The notes: a model not told the origin generated them from the sequence alone. A DNA stretch of 64,000 nt from Orthonyx spaldingii (GCA_013397795.1 VZTJ01004172.1:356666-420665); one strand, 5' to 3'. Counted from the first letter of the stretch, positions 1-14,162 are shown. A program made the numbers and translations.

Positions 1-3000
1 CTGCTCCACTGTCAGTCATCGGTTTTGCAAACTGATGAAGAGGATGCCCAAAGCAGTCCAAAGGAAGACTTTGCCAATAGCTTTGCAAAAGTGCTAAAAG
101 AGAGATGAGACTGTCCATCCCATTATGCAGATGAATTCAGGGAGGATCCACCTGCCGTGCTGTGTGCTCCCAAGGATGAGTGCATTTTTCCTGCACTCCG
201 ACTGGATCAGAAACCAAGCCTGCATTGCTATACCCTAGACTCTCAGTAAAGAGTCTGGGAAGACACTGAATTTTGGCTGCACCTCCTGTGGGTGTGGGGC
301 ATTTCTGCCCACCTGCAGAAGTCTCACAGTCTCAATGGAGAAACCCTCCATAAATATGGAAGCACATCAGCACTTCACAGCTCTTCAGCACATAAATATC
401 TCAGACAGATTTGAATATCAGAGAAGTGTCACTTCTGCAAACAGGTTTTGGCTAATCCCTGCACTATAGCTAGCACACCCTGAGTATAATACTATCTCAG
501 ATTGCCATTATCTATTAAGGTTTCGCTGGAATGGGGTAATAGTAAATTGCACGGACTAGTTTTTAAAAATACTTTTCCACTACACATCCAGAATCTTTCT
601 TGTTTTCCATAGCACAGCAGAGCTTGATGGAAGTTGGATCTGCTTCCCAACAGTGCCATTTTACCCTTTATCTGAGCAATTAAAATATCCTCTATGGTGG
701 AGCTCCCTTTTTATTTCCAGGTTCTTACAAATGCACAATCCAGAAGTAGCAATGTAATTGAAAAATAGCTGTTGGACACAAAATTTTTCACATCAGAATG
801 ATATTTAACATTATTAGAGGCAAGCAAATAAATAATGAAAAAGAACAGATATTGTTGAGATATTCTTCCATATTTTTGTTAGCGTTATGCCGTTGTTCAG
901 ACGACAGCACTCCTGAGCTGCTCTGTTGGATACATTGGCTTTTTCTCTTGTCAGTTGTTAAGGAGAGACACCAGCTGACACCTGCATAAGAAAAACACTA
1001 TTAAATGCTAAATTTTATCAGGGCAGCAGGATGATAGATCTTGATTCAAGTTTTTACTTCTAAAGGAATCCTGAGACAGCCCAGTTCTGGCTTCTGGTAC
1101 TACTTTCAGTACCTGGTTGAAAGACTAAGTTACAATTTATTGTCTGAGTGAAGATGAGTTTTTTCTAATCTTGGGGCCACAAAATGATTGTGTTGCCTGT
1201 GAGCCATCCTGGCTCCAAGACAAAGTGAGCCAGTACCAGACCCTGCCCCTCGGGCAGTGTCCAACTGGACACAGTTATTGCATCCAGCAGAGCAGCTGTG
1301 TGTCACAACCACAGCCAACGACAGCCAGAGGGATGACAATTTTTGTTGTCTCTGAATGTTATTGCAGCATTGGAACTGAAAACAGGAGCTAAGTGTCCCT
1401 CCCCACTGCCTGTGCTGTACCACTGCTGGTTTTACTGGGACAAAGACATTGCTCCTCTGTTAATTGCTGCTGAGGTCCTTGGCAGCATTTTTGCACTCAT
1501 GGCACAGGACATAAAAATTGTTCTTCTCTCCTTATATCAGGTATGTAGCTATAACATCATATATTATGCTTATTTATGCACATGAAAGATCTTTGCATTA
1601 AGAAACATCTAGAACCATCTAGTCTTTGACTCGCGTGGCTGTAGCGTTCCAGCTGGGGACCATCTGTTTCCCCTCTGTAAAAACCTCATGGGCTCTTTTC
1701 TTTAATTGCACATCGTTGGTTTAACAGTAAACAGAATTTAACCCAGCAGGCTGAAGTTTAAGTTACTCCAAAGAGTGAAACTGGCTCTCTAATCACCAGT
1801 ATCACATCTAGCCCAGCACAGCTGCAGCTCCCTGGTGGATGTGGGTGACAGCAAAGTGACCACCACCCTGCAGAGTTCCAAATCTCAGGGTAAGGCCACA
1901 GGAAGGGATGGGGACTGCATAGGGGGTGGGTCAAAGTGCTCACATGATTTGTGCCATCATCACAAGAAGGCTGCGGGCCCTGCTTCTTCCATCTCCTGTC
2001 CCAACATCCCTAGGAGAGCAAATGCCTTCCCTGGGACAATCCCACTAACAGCTGCGCTTTGCACTGAGATACAAATGGACTTGTTGCCATTTCAGAAGCT
2101 GGGAAATTACAACAGCAATATTTACTTGTTTCCTAGCAGCTTCCCAAGGAGGGATGTGTGAATCTCCTGCTTTCACCTCTGAAAAAACAGGGGAGAGGGC
2201 ACCAATTTAAATCTGATTTTTCAAAGCTAGCTGCTAAAATGTTATCTGACTAGAGTGGCAAACCATCAATAGAAGTGAGGCAGAGAAAGAAACAGGAAGA
2301 AGTAAAACATGACATATTGTCTGAATTCTGATAAACAATTTAGATAACTATGCTTCCTCAAAAAATACATGCAATTTCTTCATGAGCACTTCAGAAAGCT
2401 GTGCTATGATGTATGCTCATAGGTGTCAACATGCATATTATTTTCACAAGGAATTCACAGAACTGATTGCATCATGCTGAGCCAGGAAATAAAATTCTGT
2501 TTTTTCTTTGCTGCTGGCTCAAATTCGGCTGGAATGATTTGGACCCTGCTCTCAGTAGCACTGAACAAGCTCTGCTGGAGAGCAGCCAGACTTGGTCTGA
2601 GTTTCTGTTTGGTACAGAAACTGGCATCCCAATGTGTGCTAGCTGCAATTGGAAGGAATAATAATAATAATATAAAAAAGTGATTGTTCTGCTGGATGGC
2701 ATCACACTGTGACAGAACATGATTCCAGAGAATAACCCAAGGTCATGCACAAAGTTTCAGAGCTCTTCCTCCCTTCCCTCAATGGTTGCATGTGGAAATA
2801 TGTATCTAGTGTAAGTAGAGCAGGATAACACACAAAAACTTAAAAAAAAAAAGGAAAAAAAATAGAAAAGAAAGAGAACTCACTTATCAGCATTAATATA
2901 CAGTAACAAAAAAACAATCCACCAAAAAGTCAAAGAACGCTATGTATAATCTCAACGTCAATCACTTCCCAACTGCTGTTTGCTTCATTATCCAGCACTC

Positions 3001-3180
3001 AGTAGTTCACACAACCACATCCTGAATTTACCAATCAAAAAGGATAAAATAAAGAGATATATCACATGGTCAGCTTACAAAACAGTTCTGATTCGGGACA
3101 GGTTGGCTGATGGGACAGAGGATGTAATTTCTCAGGGGGTGTTTGCTGTTGCCAGAGTGGTGCTACCACCTCACACTTAC

Positions 3181-3436
3181 CCCTTGTGAAATGCATGGAG
3201 TGATGTGGGTTTGCTCCAGCTGCTGAATCCCTTGCACAGTTGGCACTGACTGGATCATCAGAGCATGTGGAACTGCATAGCTGGGAGAAATGGATCTTTT
3301 ACCACCACACATGCCGGGGAAGAGCTGTGGCAGTGTGGCAAAGCTCCAGCTGTTACCCCCCCATGCTACTCCTGCTCCAGGCATCAGCATAAGGTCAGAC
3401 CTTCCCAGCTCATCCATCTGCTGTGGCACTCGAATG
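3181..3436 (-). other. possible antisense exon (splice-bounded open frame)
   Basis: On the minus strand an open frame runs through this segment. It is preceded by a pyrimidine-rich stretch ending in TTTTCAG at 3443-3437 and followed directly by GTAAGTGTGA at 3180-3171, which are a plausible acceptor and a strong donor. The 256-nt segment would be internal and out of phase (not a multiple of three). The peptide contains stretches such as SYAVPHALMIQSVPTVQGIQ that look protein-like, but I do not recognise a family. No partner exons could be identified on either side. A chance open frame between chance splice motifs is the main alternative. Confidence 0.15.
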
Positions 3437-6400
3437 CTGAAAATTAAACATATTAAAATACAAAAGCGAAAAGAAATCCTACATGTGTGCCTTGGGTACA
3501 TTTAGGAGTATCAATACTTTATCTGCTTGTGTCTGCTGGGCTGGGAAATATTGAGAAGCAAAGCCAGATTAAACATTTACCCACTTCAACAGTCTTCAAC
3601 CAGGCGAGGAAGCAGGAAATAGAGGAAGCTGAGACACAAACACTCTCCACCTACTTGTAGCAGCTCAGGCTCACTTCCTCTGGATTTCATGGCAGGTTTC
3701 CTCTCTCTAGCTATTTAACAGGCATGTTTGATAAAATCCAGTCATTCCAGGTACGCTGCACACACCATTGCCTGCTCTATAACCCTGCCACCACACTGAA
3801 GCCGCTGCTGCAGCAGCAAACACAGGAATTTAGAAATAAGTCTATGAAAAGACGAACACATACTGAGTATTAAAGCCTTAAAGCTGTGAGTCCATCCTGT
3901 TGGTTTTATAGGACAGCACATTTCTCTGAGCTCCCTTTTATGTTCCTGTGATTCACCACTATGCTGATAAATGTGTCCTTGTTACCTGTCTGCATTATAC
4001 ATTGCAAAAATTTATGGCCTCTTGCCATCTGTTTCAATTAAGAAACTTATATATAGACTTGGGTGTCTTGCCCAGTAAAATACTTTTGGAAAGAGAATTT
4101 TATAGTCTGATAATGGGCCAGATCTCCAGTTGGCATTCATCCACGTGCTTCCAGTAGTGTCACTTGATTTACTGCAGTCAAGCAGTCAGGTAGGTAACAT
4201 CACAACAATAAATTCAAAATGTTATTCATCTCAGCAAACCCTTTTAATTGCGACACTACCGACTGATGCTTGCAGCAGATTACAAAATAATCTTCAACTC
4301 CTGTTCATGCTGAAACTAATTATTTTAGTGAGACATTTTTGCAGCTCAAGAAAATATGTTTGGCTCTATTCACTCAACACAGACTGCAGATGATGGCTCC
4401 AGTATATCAAATGTACCTTTCCATTTTGTATGGATATAAGAGATGTGTCAGTCATAGCTTTCTGAGAAGGGTTTTTTGAGGTCATTCTAGTGGCAGTAGA
4501 GTATTCATGAAGTTAAAGCAAATAAAACTAGAACAACTTAACATGTGACAGCCCTACAGATAATTGCAAACTCCTCTACCTCAATTAAAAAGCTACCACT
4601 TCAGCCAAAAGGGAAACACATTGCATAATTTAACATCAGCTACGCCACTAGTGCCACCTACAGCATCCAGCTCAGAGAAACCACCCAGGCTCTCAGCTGG
4701 CTCAGGTGTGCATACATTTCTACACCACTTTTATTTTTCTGGATTGGTGTCCAACCAGTCAAGAAAAAATTTTAATAGAGAAAATAGGTATTTGTGCAAC
4801 ACAAGCACTTATTTGCAACATGCAATTCAGACACATACCTCAAAAAATATATGCTTCTGGCACATGCCAAAGGCACATTAGGAAACCTGACATGTACATC
4901 CAGTCCTGACAGATGAACAGCTTTTATTTGTTGCATCTATTTAGTTTTGTTTGTGCCAGAAGTGCTTGTCACCACTAGACAAGTTTTTTTAATGGTATAG
5001 CTTTTCCTTCTCCTGCTTCTGGAGCTATGGAGCAACTCTTCCATCAGTTGTCTACAGCTGCATGAGGTACTTTCGGCTTCAGCATGACTCAGGACACCGC
5101 ATACCTGCAATTCAGAAGTGCCACACCGATGGCTAGCCTTTGGCACACAAGATCCTGGAAAACACCTTTATTCCAGGCTGGAATAAAACAATGTGCCACT
5201 GGGACCAGTTCCCACAGCTCTGCAAGCATTAACCTTCAATGAGGCTTGTAATTTCCAAGATTATTTCCTGGTTTGGCTGATACATTTTCTGCAGTGCTCA
5301 CAATGCAATCTGCAAATGCTCCTGTCTTTTCCATGTCATTTTTACAAGGATCCCAGAGGAAATATCATGTCATCTCCTCTCTGGATTTTATGCTGCATCA
5401 TTTCCTGGTCACTGCACGCCTACTGAAGGCTTTGATATCTGTTCCCCCAAAAGGCTGACTGTAGCTACAAATGCTACCGAGGTGAGGAGAAACAGATCCA
5501 TCTGTAAAACTCTAAGTCTTGGCAAACAAAGATTATCAAAAATAGAAACTCTTCTCACCTTGGAACACATTGAATGAGAGCTTGTAGACAAGATCATACT
5601 AGGTGATCAAGAAATTAATTTCGTTTAATAAAGGATACTTCTGTGCCTTACGTTTAACTACTTTCTTTCAAAAATAACCACCTCTTGTTTACCTTTCCCT
5701 GGCTCTTTCTCTTATTTTTTGACACCTCATAGGAAGAGCCTCAAAATATGTGAAAAAATAGCTCACTTCCACCTTTACTTTTTAAATAGAGAACACTGCT
5801 GAGGCTCAGGCTCAGGAAACCAATATGTTTATCCTTGTACGATTTGAAGTAGAGAAGCAAAGGGAACCCTTGGCAGGACTGTGTCCCCAAGAGTTGTGTC
5901 CCTGCTTTTCCACCCTTGCTGGAGGAGCACCCAAGCCCCGAGGGGTTCTGGCTGCAGCCAGGGCCATCCTCCAAGCCCTGTCCTTCCTGAAAGAGGATCA
6001 TTGATGCAGACAAAGCCTGTAGGTCTGCATGTCCTGCACCAAAGGGACACAGGAGATTGGCAGTTCATTTGAAGGACAGTCTGCTGCAGTCAGAGTACAG
6101 GTAGCTGAGCACAGGATGTTTGTCACTCTGACAGTGTGTTCTCCTGCCTGGCTCGGGGTCTGGCCGCAGTGTCACAGGGACAGTGAATTACAAGCAGAAG
6201 CTTCTCTATCTCTTTCTGCACAACACTGTGGTATTCAAAAGCAGCTCCGTGCCCCACCACCACCCCTGTGAGCCTTCTCAGCCATCATGAACCAGTCTCA
6301 CTTCTGACACAAATCCCGCTCTCTCTCTTTTTAAGGGTGTGAAACCAATGACCATGTGCCTTGTTACCTTCTCCCCTCATTCCCTTTGTGGCCCCTCCAC

Positions 6401-7826
6401 TTCAGGCAGACATGCTTCCTAAGCTCGTATCATGGCTGGACAACTTCAAACAAGGAACTGCTTCAGCTGAATGGAACTTAGGTAACACATTTTCTTCTGC
6501 TGCTTCCATAGCCAGTGATGCACAAGCACATGGCCTGACCCAGCTCCCAGGATAACCCACTGCTAGTGGCACTGAGACACCTCTGCAGCAAATACCAAGT
6601 GGCACTGCAGCTTGTTCCCAATTTGAGGTCAGACTGGCTTAACCCACAACTCAGTTCCGCGCATAGCTAGAAACAGGATTTTAAAAAGCAAAAGTCAGAC
6701 TTGGCCGCAATTAGATACTGGTTTGGGATTCAAAACCAAATTAATGGAAACCTGGGAGAAATGGGTAACTGGTGTGTTCTTGGCACCTGGGTTTAGGCTT
6801 TGGCAGGAGATCTACCTGGATTTGCACCATCTCCAAAGGAGCTCCTCTGACAGCCCTGCTCTCAGCTGGGCTGGCTGAGCAGCGCTGCTGGAGCCTCCTG
6901 TCTCAAGGGTTGGCTGTCCCAGCTTAATGAGTATGAACAGAATAACGTGAGGCACAGGAACAGCTCAAACAGGGCTCCTGGCTGTTGCTAAAGTATCAAA
7001 TTAACATTGCACACTACAGCTGATCTGGATATAATGATCCCACAGCAGCCAAAAGACACAAAGCTGATGGTCTGTAAGGGAGTGGTAAATTTTTGTGTGA
7101 AGCCACAGAGGAGCTTAATTATAATCCCTTCATGCAAATATGGATTCTAAATCATCAGTGGGCATGTGGGAGTTCAAAAGCATCACTCAGTGTGATGCAA
7201 CACCTGGAGAGGGAAATGGAAAGAATGGTAGATCTGACATGCTCTGACTTTGCACCAGAGATCTCTTTTCCCCGTTCTTCTGTCCCCTTAGTAATTAAAA
7301 CAATTCTGAGTGAAAGACTGATGGCTGGCTGGCTGTCTTCCCTCATGCCTTCCTCTGCCTCTCTTGCTTGTTGAGAAGGTTTAAACACCTCGGACTGCTC
7401 CTTTGTTTATCACAGATTCAAATGCTGGTTTTCATTAATCAAGGTGGGGGCCAGAGTGATTGCTCCTTTTCCAATCTGCCTTCCTGCTCCACCGTTTGCT
7501 AGAAAAACTCCTGTCCCCTGAGTATGGTTTCACCACTCAGCCGCTCCTAAAAGTTTTTGTGCTCCAAACGATTTTGTAAATTGTACTCATTAGTTCAAAT
7601 CCCACCATTGCCTGCTAATGGTGACTCTAATGGATGTTGGCAGATTCAGTGAGAAATCCAAATATATTCAGATTAAGAGCAGAGGGTGCTTATCCTTGGT
7701 GAGAAATGTTTGTTTCCTTGCAGTTTCAGAAGGTTTGTGTGGTGAAAAAGAGCAAGTTCATGGCAGAGCAGAGCAAACGCGGTCAATGACATTGATTTTA
7801 ATATCTTATTTGCTATGACTGTTTGC

Positions 7827-7856
7827 AAAAAAAAAAAAATAAATTTTTTTAAAAAT
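7827..7856. repeat. A-rich / T-rich low-complexity tract
   Basis: A run of about 13 A residues is followed by TAAA and a run of T residues, then more A. Simple low-complexity DNA. Confidence 0.8.
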
Positions 7857-10724
7857 TGTTCAGCTCCCTTTGAGTCTTATTTCAACCTTCAGAGGCTTCC
7901 CATCCTTCCTTAGAGCTGCTTGGCATTTCCCAGGAGTTAACTGTGCCCTGGGGTACAGGGCTCAGGAGAATCAGACAGGGTGTGAATCACCATTTGGTTT
8001 GGAATCTCAAAGCATTTTGCAGTCCCTGTAGCTCAGAGCAGAAATTCATAATGAACAATAGAGCCTATGTACATTGCTGCAGCAAACAAATAATTCAGGA
8101 GTGCAGAAAATATTTTGAGAGGATGAGAAGATCCCCAGAGGACTGGGCATGTCTCTGCAGACACAGACACCTCTCTGGTTGGAGACTATGCACAGCGCAA
8201 GGAATAAGTGACAACATTTAGGACCAAGGAACCACGTGTGCCAGACTTCTTTCCACTATCAGCCACAGCTCCGACTGTTTTGGGTTACACTGCTCTTCAT
8301 TTTAGTGATCTGAATGTGAAAGAGGCTTGAGGAAATAAATAGCACTAATAAAAAGACAAAAGTGACCTTTTAAAATGAGAAACTATATTTAATTTAAAAT
8401 ACTGTTTGCATTTCAGTTGGCTGGAATTAAGAACACTTATTTCCACTGAAACTGCATGCAACAGAAATACCAAGAATAGGTGCACTGTGTGAGTAAAGGT
8501 ATTGAGAAATTCTGAGCAGGGAAGAGGAATTCCACAACCCCCTTGGAGCCACTGAAAATACATCAATAAACTGCATATGAAACACCTGCACAGCTATGTT
8601 TAAACAAAAAACTGTAAAAAGTTATTCTGATAATTATTTGTAACACTGTAAAATTATACATGATCATGAAGCATTGTATCTTATCTAATACATAGTGAAA
8701 TAATCCTTTAACAAACATGCAGAACAATTACAGCCCTTTTCCCTTGCTCCTCATCACAGATGACTAGTTAAAAGGTGTGGTATCATAAATTATTATCATG
8801 TGCCCAAAGGCATAATAATACACTGCAAATTTTCACATCTGTGATTTTTAGATCTCCTCCTAGAATTATGCAGGAGCATAAAGTCAAGAAATTGGGCTGT
8901 TTACACAATTGGGCATTTTTTGCACACCATATCCGTTAATGATGCAAAGCTTAACAACTGGCCCCATAGGACTGTGCTATCTTTAAATGAACACAAAGCT
9001 GTACCAGTCTCAGAAACTTCAAAGAGATAAATCTTAGCTGAAACAGCATAATCAATGCAGCCCAAATCCAATGCCATTTCTATGATCTGAGGCTCTTTTT
9101 TTTATATTGCTGGAACTGTTTTCCTGCTGAAGTAGGAAATATTTATGGTTCTTCCTCCAAGTGCAAATCAAAAGCTATAAATAGCTGCTTGTCCCAATAT
9201 ATGTGGAAGGACGGTTCATAGTTGCTGTTCCACATCATCTCTAAACACCCAAGCAGTAAATGTAAATTAGAAATATTAACACTGAGAAATAAAAGGGTTT
9301 TCTTGACACAAGCAGAAATCCTTGTTCATCTTCTGTGTTTCAGATGCACAGATTTGCAAGGCCAGGAGGGAGAATGTGGCCAACTGCTTGAAAAATGCTG
9401 CTACTTTTCCTGAAAAAAAAAACCCATGTAAAAATCAGATGTTGAGTCAGCAGAACCTGGGCATCATTACAAAACTTTTTCTGCAGGGATAAAGTAAGAG
9501 CAGCTGCAGGTCATCCTGACTATGTCTAGTGCTGGTCTAGTTGCCAGCTACACCCAGGACAGGGAAAAGAAACACAGTAGTTCAATATCCCAGGATTTGC
9601 AAATCATATATAAATCACATAGCCCAGGGGTCTGCCACCTCAAAAAATGCAGTGGGGACACCAATTTTATTTTTTTTTTTAACCCAAAGACTGCAGTATT
9701 CTCAGGGCAACCCAAACACAAACCTCAAAACCACAAGGCTACACAGACTCTCCAGCTGGCATTTTCCCTACAGTATAACAAATGGGGATTGCTTTTCCAG
9801 CACACAAGAGAGGTTTCAAAAACAGAAATGAAGTGCACCTTGACAACAAGCTGAGGAGCCAGCTGTATCCTGATTTCGCAGCTCCCAGGCAGGAGCTCTC
9901 CCCACTCCTCTGGTACCTGGGGGCACACACTGCTGGTAGCTAACATATCGCTGGGTAAGACTGCAGAGATGTTACCTTCTGGCATGATTTCTACCACGTA
10001 AATACTGTGGAAAACCTAAGCAGTCTGGAAACAAATAGGGTGTGCAAAACTGAAAAGGCTGAATTCACTGTCCTGAATTATGGATGGATAATCAGCCGCA
10101 AAAGAGCATTGTCTGTAACTGCACTGGAATTATGTCTGATCACTCCCTCTCTTCCAAAATATAAAATTCAGATCCTGTTCAGTTCAGGGATTAGTGTAAA
10201 TACTGAATGTATTTCTATTATCCTGCATTAAAAGTTATTTTGTTTTCCTCTGTGATTAATAATTATTATAAAATCCATTTTCCTGTTCTAGCATCATACA
10301 GCTACTTCGCACCAACTCTGAGGGACAACACCACCACAAGACTGAGACAGGGAAGCCCTTAGCTCCCTTTTATGCTGATACATAGTTTTGGGCAGGCTCA
10401 TTAAGTGCTTTACCTCACTACTATATTTCTGTGTTTATCTCACTATGTCCCCATATTCTTGCAACACCCAACTCTACCCTGCATATGTAACATAGGCCAG
10501 TTATTTGCATGGGGACATGTAGTGCCTCATATCACCTTCCTGACTTGGGTTGAGAAGGCACTGTAACAGCAGCACTGGATGAGACCAAAGTTCCCCTGGT
10601 AAAAGCTGGTAGGATGTTTTAGGGGGTGGAAGCAGAAGCAAGAGCATGTACAGCAGTGCTTCCATCAAAGCACCAGCTCTGTGGCTTCTGAACACAGCTC
10701 CTGTGTGTGAACACCTCTGTCGTT

Positions 10725-11025
10725 AACAGGCCCTGGCAGACCTCTTTCCTGAATGAGCTCATTTCTCCTGGAAGCCATTTGAAAGATCTCCAGTGGCTGT
10801 GGCAATGAGTTCTGCAACTGAACTACGAACCACACAAAGTAATGCTTCATTATTTTAATTTTAAACCTGCCACCCAGCAGCTTTGTGGAGTGCCTCATGA
10901 CACTGCCCTACGAGGATCAGCAAATTAACCTTCCCCATCTCACTGACTGATGCTGAGTTTAATTACTCCTGGCTGGCATGCCATTCATTAGGCTACCCTT
11001 CTCCAAACCTTTCCAGTTGTACTTT
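10725..11025 (-). mobile_element. ancient CR1-type LINE 3' remnant
   Basis: Read on the + strand, the phrases GGCAATGAGTTCTGCAAC, then TTTTAATTTTAAACCTGCC, then CTTCTCCAAACCTTTCCAG follow in the order expected for the reverse complement of amniote CR1 3' sequence (a 'gagttccacaggtta', 'tttaaacctgctgcc' and 'tccaaaccttt' order, recalled from CR1 consensus sequences). The copy is highly diverged, lacks a recognisable 8-bp terminal repeat and has no open frame. It is therefore a fossil, older than the CR1 tail at 21494-21758. Boundaries are approximate. Confidence 0.55.
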
Positions 11026-11246
11026 ACCCGTAGTGGAACTTGGAAAACCCCACATTGGGAAGCAGCCCTTCCCCTTGAAAGAACGTTTAAAAACAAGTAA
11101 CACCATCTGGAGTTAAGCACTTTCTGCTTCTAATAAACTATGCTAAATTAAAAAACGCTTGAAAATGAATGGGTTGTGACAATTGAGGCACAGTGTCAGT
11201 GTCAGCTGTGTGTGATGTCTTGTGCTTGGCTTCCCATATTGCCTTC

Positions 11247-11758
11247 TGTCCTAGGTTGCAATATAAGATATACTCTATTACCATCTCCACAAGCTGTTAA
11301 AACAGGTGGGGCACTGTTTGTTATCTCCTGTCATGACTCACCCCTGATAACTCCCTCTGGGTGCTATCTCTGTTAATGGGCCATCAAGAAACCACCGCAT
11401 CACTCATGGAATTACCTCATCCCATTGTGAGATGCTCTGCCCAGGGGGGAGGAGCCAAGCATTCCCAGCTGGATATAACCTGGGCTTTGGAGCTGCACCA
11501 GCCAGCCCTGCCTCCTGGATTCCCAGAGGACAAGTGCTACCACTGGACCTTCAGGTGGAGACCAGACCCTTCTACTGGATTACCACTTCAACTGAACCAC
11601 TTCACTTGGACTGCTACCACCACCCTGACTAACAGGGTGTCAGGTTGTATCCTGACTCTGTCAGTTTTTTTCTTGTATTATTGCATTTACTTTAATTTTC
11701 CTATTAAATTTTAATTCTGACTTGCAATCTCCCACTGGTTTGTTTTCAAACTAGTACA
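11247..11758 (+). mobile_element. solo LTR of an avian endogenous retrovirus (ERVL-like)
   Basis: This 512-bp element begins TGTCCTAGG and ends AGTACA, so it has TG...CA termini. It is flanked by a perfect 5-bp target-site duplication, CCTTC, at 11242-11246 and 11759-11763. A GATATAACC box lies at 11472-11480 and an ATTAAA poly(A) signal at 11703-11708, both on the + strand, which sets the orientation. Five-base duplications fit the ERVL group, and the TGTCCTAGGTTGCAATAT start matches my recollection of songbird ERVL LTRs. No internal retroviral genes are present, so this is a solo LTR left by recombination. Clean termini and an intact duplication suggest a fairly young insertion. The 117-codon open frame that starts inside it (11361) is accidental. 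Confidence 0.88.
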
Positions 11759-13564
11759 CCTTCACACTGGCAGAGGTAGGAGCTGTGAGCTACAATTCCT
11801 GCAGGCTCTCTGTCCACTCTAAATCCTGGTTAGCTGTGTGTTCACCAAATCTCTCTCAATTCAGTCCAGCAGTGATTGCATACAAATGGGTTTTATTAGA
11901 GTCTGGAAAACAAACACACAAACTGGGACTGAAGCTGGCATTTGGGCAGACTTCTACCCAAAACTGCTTTCTTCCCCCTTCCCTCAGTGACACTGGTCCG
12001 CCCAGCGCAGATTGAGGTACAACCAACTTAGTTTGAGGTCCCACACCTCACTCCTGCTATTTTTGTTTGCAGCAATGAGGCAGGGATTGTGATGCAACAA
12101 ACAGGAATCAGTTGCAATACCTATGGAGAACACTGGTACCAGATAAAATTCTTGATTTCTCTCTTCTTCTCAAAGTCTTCATCAAAACCACAAATCTGTA
12201 GAGGCTTTTGAGGTGTTCAGTGCTTGAAGAACAATGAGGTTGTGGTTCCTGCTATGGTACCTTGGCAGTGCCACTGCTGAGGCTGCTCCTGGCACAACAG
12301 GGCAAGACCATGCTGTGGTGGGCCTGCAGAGCAGTTTTTTCCTACCTAAAATGAAGGTCAATTTTACTTATCAGGGCAAAGAAAACTGATGCTGTCACTT
12401 AAAAATATATCCCTCTTTTTGTTTCAGATCTCTGGGAATGGCAAAGAGAGAAAAGCTGGAGATGAAAGATAGGCACTTGTGGTCAAAGTGAAAAAAATAC
12501 TTGATCCATGAGAGCATTTTAAAGACAGTCTGTGGATTACCAAGTATTTTGAAACCTGTGAGGCTTGGTGATATATCCATCATAAAGAAGAACTGACCAC
12601 TAGGGGTTTTGGGTTAAGCAGCTGCTTGCTGCACAGTCAGTATGAAAGAAGTCAGTATGAGACAGAAACCAAAACTGAGACCTCCTCTGCTTTTAGCTCT
12701 GTTGTTCTGAATGCAGGCTCATTACCTGGTGCTCAACATCAATTCACACACCAAGGTGAGGTATTTCTAATTTTTTTTTCTAGCTTGTGCAAAGCAGGGA
12801 GATGGGTGGCAACTCACAAAAGGCTGGCTCCCTGATCATCCAAACTTTACACTAATTAAACATTTTAACAAAGGCATCAGCATCCATTGGTTACAGATTA
12901 CATAACTTTTTTATTAATCAGTACTCAACCCCTTATTTGCTAGTTCATAGCTCTCATTTCTTGTGATAATTAGTCTGCATGCACAGTTCTTCCCTCCATT
13001 TGAGCCTGGGGTCTGTTTTGAGTAGGTGGTCAATGGGTTGATGGTTGTGGTCTCCCACTGCCAGAATTACCTTTCCCCCAGTTACTGCTCAGTTCTGCTG
13101 ACGTCACTCCTGGTGGTTCTGGTCCAGACAGCCCGTTCATCTTGGGATTGTCTTCCCTTTCCCTTAAAAAAAAGATTAGCCAAGTGCACAAGGTTCACAA
13201 TGCACTTGCTTAATCATAACTGTCCAGCTATTGCTACTGATTAATAACTAAAAAAAAAATTGTGAAGTTTGGTTCAGATCTTGAGGGGCTCCATATCAGT
13301 GATGCATGACAGATTAGGCTGCAGGCAAAGGTAATAGTTATTTAATTGTTATTATTCACTATTAATAACTGGAACTGTATTTAACAATTTCTATAGTCCA
13401 GTCTCACAATCACCACTGTAGAGACTCACTCAATGGGAGAGTGAAAACTGCAGACACAGCAACACTCCTGTGGTTTTCAGCAGTGGTTAGACCTTAAATG
13501 GATCCTCCAGACTCCTCTATGGATATATAGTAATGGACAGAGCCCCAAGGAGCTTTAATTTAAT

Positions 13565-13580
13565 AAAAAAAAAAAAAAAA
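13565..13580. repeat. poly-A run
   Basis: Sixteen consecutive A residues. Chance slippage tract or the decayed tail of a retroposon; no target duplication was spotted around it. Confidence 0.8.
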
Positions 13581-14120
13581 CCCAAGCAAAGCCAGCAATG
13601 TGAACTGCCCTGTCTCATTGCCAGCATGTCACCTTCTCCTTCCCAACCCTTCCACCCAAGGACTAGGAGTGAATATGATGTTTTACCCCTGCTTAATCCC
13701 CAATTAGGCAAGAACAAATGTACCTCCATGAAGAAGTGCTGACTGCTGTTTGATAAAGCAGAGCACATTACCACACTGCAAGACGGGTCACTAGACTTAA
13801 GTCCATTTCTCCACCAGAATAAGCTTTGCTATACTTTGCTTAGTCTTTGGCCAGATATTACAGAAGTACCAAAGCTTAAAAACTCTACTAGAAGAGATCC
13901 AGAGGTTGTGCAATACCCTGGTTAATTAGTGATTGTAAAGAACTTTCTGGAGGAAAAAAAGTGCCAAGTATGATCAATATTATCAACAGCATTTTCTTTC
14001 ATCAAATCCTTGCCAATAATCCTATCAGTTTTTGTTTTCAGGGTTAAATTAAGCACTTTTGTAGTTCTGTTGGGTACAGCCAAGGAATTATTGCTTTTCA
14101 GCTCAATCCTTCCAGGTTTA

Positions 14121-14162
14121 GTTTGATTTTATCTGGGCTTTGTTTGATTTTATCTGGGCTTT
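14121..14162. repeat. tandem duplication, 2 x 21 bp
   Basis: Two directly adjacent perfect copies of a 21-bp unit starting GTTTGATTTTATCTGGGC. Identity of the copies implies a recent slippage event. Confidence 0.9.

Larger units (their letters stand above)
1..10724. other. 5' distal flank, no recognised gene
   Basis: AT-leaning, non-repetitive sequence with many short chance open frames on both strands and no recognisable protein domain. Frame 1 is open from the window edge to a TGA at 106-108 (35 codons) and could be the end of an exon that starts outside the window, but I do not recognise it. A candidate antisense exon at 3181-3436 is listed separately. There are A-rich tracts near 2841-2875 and 7827-7856. 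Nothing else stands out. Confidence 0.5.

Noticed and set aside
11361..11714. 117-codon plus-strand open frame
   Set aside because: Lies inside a solo LTR, which does not encode protein.
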